Source of the DNA: Lotus japonicus
Lineage: Eukaryota > Streptophyta > Magnoliopsida > Fabales > Fabaceae
NCBI RefSeq assembly: GCF_012489685.1
Contig: NC_080042.1
Span: 74,328,566-74,392,565, forward strand
Direction: 5' to 3'
Length of the DNA stretch: 64,000 nt
The position numbers were made by a program, and so were the translations under genes. The notes beneath the pieces are model-generated. The model had not been told where the DNA came from, did no database searches, and worked only from the letters and a program-made list of their open reading frames with translations. Position 1 is the first letter of the stretch; every line of letters begins with the position of its first letter. Positions 22,125 through 33,555 of the stretch are shown piece after piece.

Positions 22125-25079
22125 GACAACCCTTACAACTTGTAAATTGATCTTTCATTCTTGTAAATGCAAGTGAAAAATTTGAGAAGTTACGTAAAAC
22201 TCTATAGAGGAAAATTATTTAATAACAATTTTCAATTATTGAATTATTCAATGGTCATATAAAGGTGTAAGTAGAACTAAAACTTATACCCCACCTAATC
22301 CCACCTAATGTACAATGTATAGATCAACTAGCACAAAATTGTTATAGTTTAATGTAAAAGTTTTGTGTTTGAATCTTTGTAAAAGCAATTATGTTAAATA
22401 CTTGATTATAATGAAAGTTTTACTACTCATACTAATCATATTCAGCTTGAAGATGATTGTCAATTGTCAGGGTGGGAATTTCCAAACATAGCATCACACC
22501 CAACATAAACTTGCCCCTATTGAGGTCAGTCTGAGTGTGAACCTCCACTGAGGAGGCTTAAGGTACCATCAATGTAAAGTCCAATACGTTGTAAAGGAAT
22601 CTTCATGTACAAGAAAAAAAGGAACTTGTGTAGCCCACCAATACGCATATTTGACTCCTATATGGATCTTGGTTGTATAATAACATAAAAAAAATACACA
22701 AAAAGCTTATGGAAATTCACCCATCCTAAATGTTAGGCAAAGCAAAAGGCTTATCCTCCCAACGCCAGAATCTTATGACACCTTTGTTTTTCAGAGCCGT
22801 GTCACGACAAGAAACTAATTGGGGTCTAGAAAGCACTGAGTTATGAACAAAACCACAAGAGGCAGGGGAGGGGACAGAGTAAAACTGACATGAAAGATCA
22901 AGACAGTGAAGCAATTCCTCAAGAGGGTGCATATCACAGCATATCACATACTAATAATTCAGTATGATGATAGCTTTTTATACTTCAATTTAGGATTCAA
23001 GTACGGTGTGTCAATGTGTCATCCCATGTCTGGTGTGAAAAGAAACAAGGATCACGCATGATGTTTCAAGGGTTACTGTGTTTTTGGCTAATGATGTCTT
23101 CAGCAAGTGGTTATTTTCCTTATAACTATGCCATCCAATTGAGTTTGTGGTTTTGTCATGGTAGTAAAACGGAAAGTGATTTGTGGACATATATATATAT
23201 AGTGCACACATTCAACAAACACCTAATTAAAGTGAGAAAGAAAAAGAAGAGAGTGAAGTAAGTAATGTTATATATGTAAGAAGAAAAAGATAGAGAAAAA
23301 TCACAGGTGTGGTAAGGTATCTGAACTGTTGGTATGTTTGAAGTCTTAACCATGGATAGATGAAAGCTGGTTTTTTTCTATTCTTAAACTTTTACAGTTT
23401 TGCTGCATTGCAGACTTGCAAACTTTTCAAACTTGTACTTTCTTTTTATGTTAGTTGGTTTCTTTACAAGTTTCATAATAGCAGTAATGATACCATGACA
23501 GGTTTTCCATGAAATCATAGGGAGAAGATAGTTTTCCTAGATTTTTTAATCTCTTGAGACAGAGTGCTAATTCTTTAAAATCTTAAAATGTATCTTCATT
23601 TGGTTGGATTATTTGACCATGTGTCAATACACAGACTTATGATATGAATGTTATGATATAATTAGACTTCATATTAGTCTTAATTTAAAAGTTAGCTTTT
23701 AGATGAAAATTGTTTTACCTAGTATAGGGACGGTTTAATCTAGTTATATCTTTTAATAAAGTGAAAACTTTTACACAGTTTGTTAGAGTACCATATGATT
23801 TTTATTAATGGAAGTGGCACTTAACCATTATAAGATTAAATCAGGACATAACTAACAATCTACCACACTGCCAATTCTCAACAGGCATCAAGAGTTTGAA
23901 AATTGTGATTGGATAATCAATGACAAATGTCCCTAGATACCTCATTAGTAGTAAAAGCAACAACAAATAATATAATTGACAATTAAATGTGATGACGAAG
24001 GACATTTTTGTGTTGCCCCCAATAGAAAATTGGGGATACTGTTTAATACTGTAGGTCTATGACCAATTCCCATTAAAAAAGAACCACTACCATTCTTATC
24101 CATAATATTGCTAGTGCCCCAAAACGTGCCCTTAAGTACGTAAGCCAATATATCATAATAATTGTTTTTGTGCATGCAAGTAAAATAGCCAATTAGTTTA
24201 TACTTTTTCTTCTGCATTGATATTGTGGAGTACTTGACTGTACCATGTATGAAGTTCTTTGTACATACTAAAGTACATAAAGCATGCAAATTAAAATGCA
24301 ATATGCCTTTGAGATTCTTGCTGAAAATAAATGTCATGTCAAAAAACTTATTAGTATAAAGAACTATCCAATATCAAAGATTCTCTGTCTCAATCTTCTT
24401 CCTCTGAATTTGTGAAATTGGTTTTGGTTGGTCCATAGCTAAACAATGTCCGATGCTTAGCTTGTGTTATTTTGGTTGATATAAACAAAAGAAGTGAATT
24501 GATTTATGAAATGCATATGCCTCCGTATATTTGATGAAATCTCAACCTTTCTTGTCACACACAAAAAGAAATGTGTGGGTTGTGATAGTGGGGTGCATGC
24601 ACAAAACTTCAAGTGACATCTCTGACTCGTGCTTACTCCCCCTATACCCCCAAATTTTAAAAAAGAGAAATGAAGACCCCACAAAACAAAAAACAAGAGA
24701 AATAATTAAGAATGAATATGTAAATGAGTATGTAATGACAAAACTTTATAAAAGTGTATACATATGACAATGGTTAGGTATGCATACAGGTGAAGATTTT
24801 GGTGTGGGTTTAGATATTCATTCAATCTAATATAAACTAGTGTTTAATTTTCATTTGTAAGAAAAGCTATGTTATCATTTTTTCATAAATGATAGGTCAA
24901 CATTTATACTTGACTGACACTTTTCTGATACACAAAAAAATCACCATAAACTTTGCGATAGTTAAAATTCATTTTTAATGTGTGGTGAAAATGCGTCAAC
25001 GTACCCTAATATGTATGTATATGTATAAGAACTCTAACTTTTAAATCAGAATAAATTCAACCAATATCGCCTGAGATCA
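22125..25079. other. Gene-poor intergenic region
   Basis: Almost 3 kb without a recognisable gene. A 73-codon minus frame at 22726-22947 begins MICCDMHPLEELLHCL but matches nothing I know. The stretch at 23945-24337 (minus, 130 codons) is AT-rich and looks like chance. A short (TA)n run lies at about 23190-23201. Confidence 0.4.
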
Positions 25080-25811
25080 GGTGTTTTTTCGGAACAATGG
25101 ATGTGGGGAAGAAGATGTTAAGGTTCTGGTGGCGTTCCTCATTGGTGGTTGCTCCCTCAACGTCATGTTGACGTGCTCTGCTGATGTACCTGAGAAGACA
25201 CTGTGATACCCAAGTTATTCAGACGATAAGACTTAAAAAGGAGAGTGTAGTATGACATGTTTTGTCTTGCCTTATATAGGGTCAGGATTGATGTATCCCT
25301 GGTTGGGTCGCCGTCATTAGGAGTTTAAGGCACAACGTTGACTAAGATAACTCTTTGATCCTCTAGTAGGATGTACTTGGTGCAGTTGATCAAACAGTAG
25401 TAATAGAGGGTTGTTGCTCCACTTTTACCTCTAGTGCATCATTTGGTTCTTGGGAAGAAGGTCGTTGACCTTGTGAAACTCAAATTGGACGATGTCAAGT
25501 GATGATTTGATGTTCCATGATTTAAGTCATTTGACTCATGCAATAGGTTGACAACGAGTGGTCGTTGTCAGTCATTGTGTTGATCATGCGTGTTGAGATG
25601 AGGCCAAGAGGTTGTTGTTATTTGAGCCTCTACCGTCGGCCCTGTTGTCGCATGGATGCGTTCGACTAGATCCTGTTATGTTGTATTAGTCACCAACTAG
25701 CTGGCGGTTCTTTATTGTCCCTTATTGTGCCATGCAGACCTGGTTGCTTTTGAGCTTTAAGCCCAGTTCTATGAATATAATCCTTAACTTTCAGACCAAA
25801 AAAAAAAGTTA
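25080..25811 (+). mobile_element. GC-rich insertion ending in poly(A), possible LINE 3' end or retrocopy
   Basis: This 730-bp tract is clearly richer in G+C than its flanks, has no long ORF, and ends at an A-run (about 25798-25808) just after wording like a 3' UTR (GAATATAATCCTTAACTTTC). A sharp composition change plus a terminal A tail fits a 5'-truncated LINE or another reverse-transcribed RNA. I did not find target duplications, and no reverse transcriptase motif is visible. Confidence 0.35.
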
Positions 25812-25931
25812 GCCCTGACTGATCCTTCTAGGTCCTAATGCTGACCACATGCTCGGCCGAGCGCCATCGTTACTAGGGCATTGAATTTACTATACATTTG
25901 TAGTTATAAGGTTTTGATTATCACTAATTAC

Positions 25932-26200
25932 TACTTCCTCAGTTCCTATTTATCTGTCTAGGAAGAGAAGGTTCACACAAATTAAGAAAAACAATTAATT
26001 ATGTTGATTTTCATAAAAGTATTATTTGTTTTCCTATATAACTCTTTAAAATGTATTTTATCTTTCTTCATTTATTGTTTCTGTAAGGGTGTTTCTTGAA
26101 AAAACATTAATTAATGCTCTCTTGAAACTCTAAGTGGACAGATATATAGGAACAAATTTTTTTCTTCAAAGTGGATAGTTAATAAGGAACGGAGGGAGTA
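25932..26200. mobile_element. Stowaway-like MITE, copy 1
   Basis: A 269-bp element including TA duplications, with TIRs CTTCCTCAGTTCCTATTTA and ...GGAACGGAGGGAG. The CTCCCTCCGTTCC-type end and TA target are typical of Stowaway (Tc1/mariner) MITEs. AT-rich, non-coding interior. Confidence 0.8.
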
Positions 26201-26298
26201 ATATTTTTTCACACAACTCAATACATTAAATAGGGGTGCATATGAATAATTGTATAATTTTCAAAAAAAAAATCTTTAATTAATTTTGTTACATACAG

Positions 26299-26567
26299 TA
26301 CTTCCTTCGTTCCTATTTATCTGTCCAGGAAGAGAAGGTTCACACAAACTAAGGAAAACAATTAATTATGTTGATTTTCATAAAAGTATTATTTGTTTTC
26401 CTATATCACTCTTTAGAATATATTTTATTTTTCTTCATTTATTATTTATGTGAAGACATTTCTTGGAAAAACATCAATTAATGCTCTTTTGAAACTCTAA
26501 GTGAACAGATATATAGAAACAAAAAAATTTCTTCAAAATGAACCGTTAATAAAAAACTGAGGGAGTA
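26299..26567. mobile_element. Stowaway-like MITE, copy 2
   Basis: Second member of the same family, also 269 bp, in the same orientation and about 100 bp downstream of copy 1. It shares the internal words AGAGAAGGTTCACACAAA and AACAATTAATTATGTTGAT. Its right end CTGAGGGAGTA is slightly more diverged. Confidence 0.8.
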
Positions 26568-26984
26568 TTTTTTGATAAGCGTATTCGTCTGAAGAGAATC
26601 TTATAATTAAAGATGAATAATGATATACGAAAGAGAGGTTAATACAAATATTATAAAAATCCACATATATATATATATTTAAAAATATTTAAATTGATAT
26701 AAAATAGAATAAATATACGGTATTAATTAGCATGAATTGACAGGGATGATTGAATTGACAGGGAGAGCAATAGGGTTAGGGGGTGGTGGAATAGGTACCC
26801 ATGCGTGCTCGTTAGCATGGACCCCACAGGTGACATCTATCGTGCGCCCGCGTTTTTCTCGTCTCCTCTGCCAACTTTTTTCTTTCTATTTTTTTTTCCT
26901 AAGTTATCTGCCAAGTGTCGACACCATAAGAGAATTACTCATTATAAAATGAGAGTTTAATTACTATAAATTAACGATCTTAAA

Positions 26985-27215
26985 ATGGGGTGAACCTAAT
27001 ATGCACCAATTTTAGGTGGTGTAATTTTACACCACCTACTTTGACTGGGTATAGCAGGTCAACACATTATTTTTTTAAAGAAAAAATATCATTAAAAATT
27101 TATTATGTATTAAATTTCTTTAAAAAAAGATGTATTGACCTATTATAGCAGGTTAAAAAAAAAGTGGTCTAATTTTAGACCACTTTAAAAGTGGACCACA
27201 TTAGGGGTCACCCTT
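26985..27215. mobile_element. Foldback MITE
   Basis: Inverted ends GGGGTGAACCTAATATG and CACATTAGGGGTCACCC enclose two smaller palindromes (GGTGGTGTAATTTTACACCACC at about 27014-27035 and GTGGTCTAATTTTAGACCAC at about 27164-27183). AT-only flanks (TAAAAT / TTAAAA) hide any target duplication. Non-coding. Confidence 0.6.
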
Positions 27216-27796
27216 AAAAAGTGATATATATAGTGATTCAATCAAAAGTCATAAATTTATTATACCATAATTAAATTTAAGTAAGGACTTTACTGAAGAA
27301 AATTAAGTAAGGTTCTCTCAAAAGTCACAAGTATATATGTCTAAACTTTAATTTAGATTCAAACCATTATTTTTAACTACTGTGACGACAAATCATTTCT
27401 TAACTTTAATTTAGATTTTTAATTTTAAAGAAAAAGAGGAAAAGAATGAAAAGAGAGTGAAAAATTATTAGATGATTTTTAAGTTTTTGGGTGGAAGCCA
27501 AAGTGAAATAAAAAGTAAAAGCAAAGAAAATGTATGTTTGTAAAATAGTATAAATATCCTTGATTAAAAAATTAATAATAATAATATTTTTGAAAAAATA
27601 TGATTTTAAAAAATGATATTGAAGTTATTTCTCATTTTCTATTCAATAATGACATTTTTTTTTCGATGTATAAAAAAAAAATGACATTTTTTATTATTGA
27701 CATGATTATTAGACATGAAAAATCTGCTAGCTGACAATATTCATTAGACGTACTGACGTACATATATATGGTGATTCTTAACTACCACAAAACTGT

Positions 27797-28104
27797 TACT
27801 ATCCCCGGTTCTATTTATAAGCAACAAAAAAAAATTCACATAGTTTAAGAAATGTAGTTAAACTAGATAAAATGCATTAAATTTGTCTTAAATAAAAATA
27901 AACTTCCAAAATTACCCTTTGTTATTAGTGTTGGGAAGTGGGAAAGAGAGAGAATAATTAATGAGACACATTTTACAAGTTAGAATTAATAAGGGCATCA
28001 TTGGAAAAAATTAATTAATATAGCTCAAACTTTCATTTGGTTCTTATAAAAAGGACCAAGGTTTTTCTTTTCTTTCATGTTTATAAATAGGACCGAAGGG
28101 AGTA
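27797..28104. mobile_element. Stowaway-like MITE, full copy
   Basis: A 308-bp element with TA ends, starting CTATCCCCGGTTCTATTTATA and ending TATAAATAGGACCGAAGGGAG. The interior contains a GAGAGAGAATAATTAATGAG word shared with the next copy. Confidence 0.75.
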
Positions 28105-28340
28105 AAATGCATTAAATATGTCTTGAATCAAAATAAACTTCCAAAATTACCCTTTGTTATTAGTGTTGAAAAATGAGAAAGAGAGAGAATAATTAATGAG
28201 ACACATTTAACAAGTTAGAATTAATAAGGGCATCATGGAAAAAAAAAAATTAATATAGCTCAAACTTTCATTTGGTTCTTATAAAAAGGACCAAAAATTT
28301 TCTTCTCTTTCATGCTTATAAATAGAACCGAAGGTAGTAC
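28105..28340. mobile_element. Stowaway-like MITE, 5'-truncated tandem copy
   Basis: Starts directly after copy 1 in the middle of the family sequence (AAATGCATTAAATATGTC) and runs to the right terminus GAACCGAAGGTAGTA. It is about 90 per cent like the corresponding part of copy 1. The head is missing, so it is better explained by tandem duplication than by a separate insertion. Confidence 0.7.
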
Positions 28341-29577
28341 TATTTAGCTGTCACTAACGTTTTTGACTATTAAATACCACCAATAATGTGTATATTGAGT
28401 GTATAGTTGTCAAATTTGTATTTCATATATAAGTTTTTTTTTATAAACCAAATCATTGCATTCAAAACTGCACAAGGGTGCATTTCATATATAAGTGCCC
28501 TTAAGATTGGAAAGGACAAAATTGAAAGTTTAGATATAAGTCTATACATTTTACAATTATCCAATTACAACAAATAAGTGCCCCCACATACACTAAAGTA
28601 CTACATGAAGTAATGGTAAGTTTTGTCCATTGCTTAATTGGTTAAATATCAAACTAGCATTTGCGGTATCAAAATAACAGGATAAGTAAAGAAAGGAAAC
28701 CATACTTGGTTGATAAATGTACGGATCGACTGGATCACAAACAAGTTACCAAAAGAAAATGATATTATATATGGTATCAGAAATGGCAAAGTTATGAAAT
28801 TTCGTTGTCCAGTTGTTCATGTTGTTCATAGCATTTTGATTTGACAAATCCGAAGGCATATATAGGAGAGTACATGTACAATGCAGTACAAGTATAAAGT
28901 ATTTTAAAATTACAAAAAAATCTCACCTTCCTCCCTCGTCAACCCAACCACTATAATCAACTTCCATGGTCTTTGATGATCGATGAGCAAAGTCAATCAT
29001 ATTTTGAGTTGTGTAGAATCATATGAGCTTTAAAACTTTCTCCAACGCAGCTGAATTCATAGAGAATTGAACACAAATTTTCTACTTAAGTTAGAATAAT
29101 TTTAGGTGAGCTAATATGAATCAAGTGTGCTTAAAACTGAATAATTAAAATAGAATAAAAGAAAAAAAAAATTGCTGATATGAAATGATGCATATAAGTA
29201 CGTGAGAGTTACAAACACCTTTAAGTAAGTAACCACACGTTAGAAGAAACAAATAAGAGAAAGAGAGGTAGAGATAAAGGAAGACAAGAATGAAAGATGA
29301 GTCTAAATCTGTCTAATGATTTTGTTGACCATTCAGTCCACTCAACCAACCAGACTCAAATGCCAAGTGCAGGTAAACCACTCTGTCTAACGAAATTTTT
29401 GCTTCTCATTCTTCTGAATGCATTTAAGATTTTGGTTTAGTGGAAGATGCAATACAAAGTACTTTCCTCCTCATTAATTTCCACCACATATATGTCATGT
29501 ATGAGTGACATTTTTCCACTCCTTTGAGTGGTTAATATAATAGTAACTTTCCATCTATATGGGAAACAGTAATGATA
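28341..29577. other. Intergenic, no gene seen
   Basis: AT-rich. The only open frames are below 70 codons and unconvincing. Confidence 0.35.
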
Positions 29578-29741
29578 TATACACACCTCATTTTTTAAAC
29601 ACTTTATTTTCACCTTTTTTTATTTCTATTTCTCTCCTCTAATCATCTATCACATCTCATACTTTCTCTCTCTTACTTTTTCTTTTCTTCCTATCTCTTT
29701 CTTCCTTCCACCTCTTTCCACCTCTCAAAGAGGTGTGTACA
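29578..29741. mobile_element. Small MITE with pyrimidine-rich interior
   Basis: Ends TATACACACCTC and GAGGTGTGTACATA are inverted copies around a 140-bp CT-rich interior (TTTCTCTCC, CTTTCTTCCTTCC). Size and TIRs suit a MITE. Superfamily not determined. Confidence 0.5.
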
Positions 29742-31208
29742 TAACATTATTATTCATATGGGAAATGATATAAACCAAATTCCAGAAACTACATACCAAT
29801 TAGGAAGTCAAATTACAATAGTAGTCCCAGAGAAATTAAAATGATTGTAATGCCATGGATGACAAATGCTTGCAACTCAAGATGCAGAAACAATCACTAT
29901 GTGATCTTTAATTTCACCTAAACAAAATGAATCACTTAAAAGCAATTACAAAGTTTTATATTGTTCTTTTTTGACACCGAGGTATCCTACGCCGTCGATC
30001 ATATTTGAGATTAATTCCTTCGAGACTCTTAGATCACATTAAATGAGTATGTCTCTTCCAACAAATCAATTTTCATAGACACTGCTCCCCAATCAAATCC
30101 TCAACTAAATGCTTAAGAAGTCCAGCTAGCTATATCTGTCAACTTTCTCTAGTGTCAATTCTTCTTTTAAAAGACATTAGCCTATTGTAAAAGGGTGTGG
30201 AATGTGGAACTGTTGAGCAATTCAAGAAGAGTTACTTTATAATAACATTCAGGGTCATGACTCATGGCACCATTGTGTACGTTCACATGAAGGGAAATTC
30301 AGAATAACCATGAGAATATGCCACAAAAGATGAAATGTAAAACCTATATAACTTTTTTAGCATCTAAAATAAATGCAGCAGCATGATTCATTCAGCATTT
30401 CTGTCAAACAATTGGCATGCGGAGCTGAACCTTCTATTTTTCCCTGTGATTAGTTACTATTGAAGTCGTCATAACCCATGGGTCAATAGACTTTGATTAG
30501 AACCAATTACCTAATTCTACTAAATAAAAACAAGTGATTGCTGATCAAATTCTTATTATTGTATTATTTTTTTTGGAGGTCCCAGTTGAAGTGGTTCTTG
30601 AGTCATCAAATTCTCAAGTTTTTGTCTCTCAGTTATGAATTTAGAAAGTTATGACTTTAGAAATGAGCTTGTTTGAAATTTAAATGTGCGTGGTGATAGG
30701 GTTAAAGAAATTCCACATTAGAAAGCAGTTAACAAAGTAAATACTACAGAATTGGAACATTCATTAACTGATGTGGCAGTGATAATTGTTGTTTAATTAG
30801 TCTCAGTTTTAAATTAAAGTCACAGCTACAATTATGATTACATTACTGACCTTGAAATTATAGAAAAGTATAAACAAATGTAGCTGATGCAATCACAATA
30901 TAATTGATCTCTAAAATATTAATGTTACAATCACAACTGTAATCGATTTAAAATATGGCTTGAGTGCGTGTGTTTGGAAACCTGCCAAATTTTCAAGTTA
31001 AAAGAAGTGATTCTAGGAGAGTTTAATAGGAGTAGTAAAAGTGATTTGGTTGAATGTTTAAAATTCACGTTAAATTTCAAAATCACATTAACACAAGCGC
31101 AATACTATAGAGTTTCTCTGTTAATGTGCTTTGGAGTTTGGAGTATGTGCTCAAACAATTCAAAGATATTGTGAGTAGCTTCTAGCTAGCTTGGATGTGC
31201 TTTGGATT
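29742..31208. other. Intergenic, no gene seen
   Basis: About 1.5 kb of AT-rich sequence next to the TRIM array. No gene recognised. Confidence 0.35.
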
Positions 31209-31382
31209 TGTTGGAATCAAGTGTGAGAGTCAAGTCTCGCATCGGAGAAGTCAAGGTAAGAGGGAGAGTTTATAAGGAGATAGACTCATAACATAATGCC
31301 TTAAGGTTTTGAGTTAAGATGTGGCGCAGATATTTCTTAGTGTCTTGCTCCTCGGCCTATAGGCTCCCCTGTTTCCCCAACA
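31209..31382 (+). repeat. TRIM LTR 1
   Basis: 174 bp, TG...CA ends, followed by the initiator-Met PBS. Confidence 0.8.
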
Positions 31383-31587
31383 AGTGGTATCAGAGCCGAT
31401 GGTTCGTGGGGCCATGGTAACGGCTGGATAACTTCCGCAGAGGGGCCGATAGTTAGTAACCATGATAACAGCCGGGTAACTTATGTGGAGGGGCCGATGG
31501 TTAGTAACCATAGTGACGACTGATAGCTTCCGCATACGGGAGGACCATGGGTGATGTGGTTGAGGGACTCACACATGAGAGGGAGAT

Positions 31588-31762
31588 TGTTGGAATCAAG
31601 TGTTAGAGTCAAGTCTCATATCGGAGAAGTCAAGGTAAGATGAAAAGTATATAAGGAGATTGACCCATTAACCTAATGCCTTAAGGTTTTGGGTTAAGAT
31701 ATGACGTTGACATCTCTTGGTGTCTTTCTCCTCGGTCCATAGGCTCCCCTGTCTCCCCAACA
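31588..31762 (+). repeat. TRIM LTR 2
   Basis: 175 bp, TG...CA. It is shared by both internal domains: 3' LTR for the first and 5' LTR for the second. Confidence 0.8.
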
Positions 31763-31919
31763 AGTGGTATCAAAGCCGATGGTTCGCGGGACCATGGTAA
31801 CGGCTGGATAACTTCTGCGGAGGGGCCGATGGATAGTAACCATAGTGACGGCTGATAGCTTCCGTAGACGGGAGGACCATGAGTGATGTGGTTGGGGGAC
31901 TTACACTTGAGGGGAAGAT

Positions 31920-32012
31920 TGTTGGAATTAAGTGTTAGAGTCAAGTCCCACATTAAGGAAATCAGGATAAGAGGAAGAGTTTATAAGGAGATGGACTCAT
32001 AAACCTTAATCA
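31920..32012 (+). repeat. TRIM LTR 3, truncated
   Basis: Matches the first 90 or so bases of the other LTRs (through GAGTTTATAAGGAGAT and GACTCATAA), then diverges. The remaining half and any downstream target duplication are missing. Confidence 0.7.
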
Positions 32013-32806
32013 AATCCAAACACACTATAAGTCTTCCTCAACTTAGCATCCCTTATTCCCTTTCCAACCTTTTTTTTCCACCGATTTCCTAGTCATTTAA
32101 GTGAAGACTATCCAACCGAGATTAGCTTGGAAACAACACACTAAATATAATAACAAAAGACTTTTGGAGGTCCAAATTTTGTCCTGTGCTTGCTTTCTAC
32201 GAAACAGTCTTCCAATAGAGTTATACTCCCCATTAGATGAAATGCCCTTGATCACTTTTTTAATGCTAACTATCTTAGATACAAAATTTAGTCACAACTC
32301 TTCATCTCTTTCTCAGATATATTGTGTGAAAATTAAATTAGGAAGTTCTTCCAACATACTTTATCAACGTTGTCAACTGAGTTATCCATACGAGTAAATG
32401 ACCCTATATATCTTTATTACATATACATATTTTTCTCCAAAATGATTATATCCACAAACACAAATCGCATTCACCCTTTGGGCCACTTGTGTCTGTGCAC
32501 CATGCATCATTCATTCACACATAACATGTCACATATATGGGATGTACACATAACATAAGTGCAATGCTTTTTAGAATAAGCAAAGAGAGTACAAGTGCAA
32601 CCAACAAAACCCAGAACATAGACATCATCTGCACGAGGACATTCCATTAATGTTTAACAAAACTTCAACATTGTGAGTCAGTGGGGCCAGTATTGAGGAC
32701 ACTGAGAGAGCTCAAAGTAGAAGAGCATGCACCAATGAACTAACACTAAAAATGACTTAGAGCACAAATTCACTTCTTTATCCAAAATTTAAAGCATGAT
32801 TTATGC
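32013..32806. other. Intergenic upstream of the bZIP gene
   Basis: About 800 bases without a convincing gene. ORFs at 32101-32397 and 32370-32558 look like chance frames in AT-rich DNA. Confidence 0.35.
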
Positions 32807-32932
32807 GACGTCACGTATTTTTTTCTGACTTTACGTTATCTGTTCTTAATCAATGTGAGACACCACACTTCGCACTTAAATTACCAACGGTTACTCAATG
32901 GGGCCAGTTCCTAATTTCCCACACTATATAAC
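32807..32932 (+). promoter_or_regulatory. bZIP gene core promoter with a GACGTCACGT element
   Basis: TATATAAC at 32925-32932 is a good TATA box, 66 bases before the ATG at 32998. About 110 bases further up, GACGTCACGT (32807-32816) combines a palindromic C-box (GACGTC) with a TCACGT half-site, the classical binding sites of plant bZIP factors. Confidence 0.6.
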
Positions 32933-32997
32933 ACCTACTCCACCCACTCTTTCTTGCTCTTCCTCAAAACCAATTGAACTCACTCTCCATCACAACC

Positions 32998-33555
32998 ATG
33001 CAGGCCAGAGAAGCACCAGGACTCAATTATATGCTCCCTTCAAACCCACCTCCTTATCCAGCTAACTACACCATGATTCAGAACAACATTCCCACATTCC
33101 AATTCCAAAGATTCTCTAACCAATTGTTTCAAGTACCAGATTTCAGTCCTCAATCCTCATGTATCAGCAGCAATTCCACTTCTGATGAAGCAGATGAGCA
33201 GCAACAAGGTCTGATCAATGAGAGGAAACACAGGAGGATGATATCAAACCGAGAATCAGCGCGGCGATCGCGCATGAGGAAGCAGAGGCACCTTGATGAG
33301 CTCTGGTCACAGGTGGTTTGGCTCAGGAATGAGAATCACCAGCTACTTGACAAGCTGAGCCATGCCTCAGAGAGCCATGATCAAGTGGTTCAAGAGAATG
33401 CTCAGCTGAAAGAGGAAGCTTTAGAGCTTCGCCAAATGCTAAGGGACATGCAGATACACAGTCCCTGCCCTTCCTTTGCCCCTCTTGAAGATGCCTATCT
33501 GAGATCTGATTCTCCAAACCAATCCATCTCAAGTTCCATGGACCTGCTTGGTTAA
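32998..33555 (+). CDS. bZIP43: bZIP transcription factor, bZIP43-like (group S)
   Basis: 185 aa, intronless as usual in group S. The basic region (about residues 77-100) has the invariant N-x7-R frame in NRESARRSRMRKQR, so it should bind ACGT-core sites as a dimer in the nucleus. A leucine zipper follows (about 101-145) with heptads through ELWSQVVWLRNENHQLL and on to LELRQML, longer than a minimal zipper. The INERK and STSDEADE words just before the basic region are shared with Arabidopsis bZIP42/43. The start is the first ATG after the TATA box. An upstream in-frame TTG at 32974 is not a likely start. No sucrose-control uORF is seen, which fits the bZIP43 branch rather than S1 members. Confidence 0.9.
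   Translation: MQAREAPGLNYMLPSNPPPYPANYTMIQNNIPTFQFQRFSNQLFQVPDFSPQSSCISSNSTSDEADEQQQGLINERKHRRMISNRESARRSRMRKQRHLDELWSQVVWLRNENHQLLDKLSHASESHDQVVQENAQLKEEALELRQMLRDMQIHSPCPSFAPLEDAYLRSDSPNQSISSSMDLLG

Larger units (their letters stand above)
31209..32012 (+). mobile_element. TRIM retrotransposon array: LTR-internal-LTR-internal-partial LTR
   Basis: Terminal-repeat retrotransposon in miniature with no coding sequence. LTR-like blocks start TGTTGGAAT(C/T)AAGTG and end CTCCCCTG...CCCCAACA. Two bits after each complete LTR comes TGGTATCA(G/A)AGCC (31385-31397 and 31765-31777), complementary to the 3' end of initiator tRNA-Met, the usual PBS. Purine-rich GAGAGGGAGATT and GAGGGGAAGATT precede the second and third LTRs as polypurine tracts. 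The first internal domain (31383-31587) contains two or three tandem GGGGCCGATGG...AACTT units; the second (31763-31919) has one fewer. Confidence 0.8.

Noticed and set aside
22726..22947. 73-codon minus-strand ORF
   Set aside because: Composition is somewhat protein-like, but there is no promoter, splice context or recognised family, so it is mentioned only in the intergenic entry.
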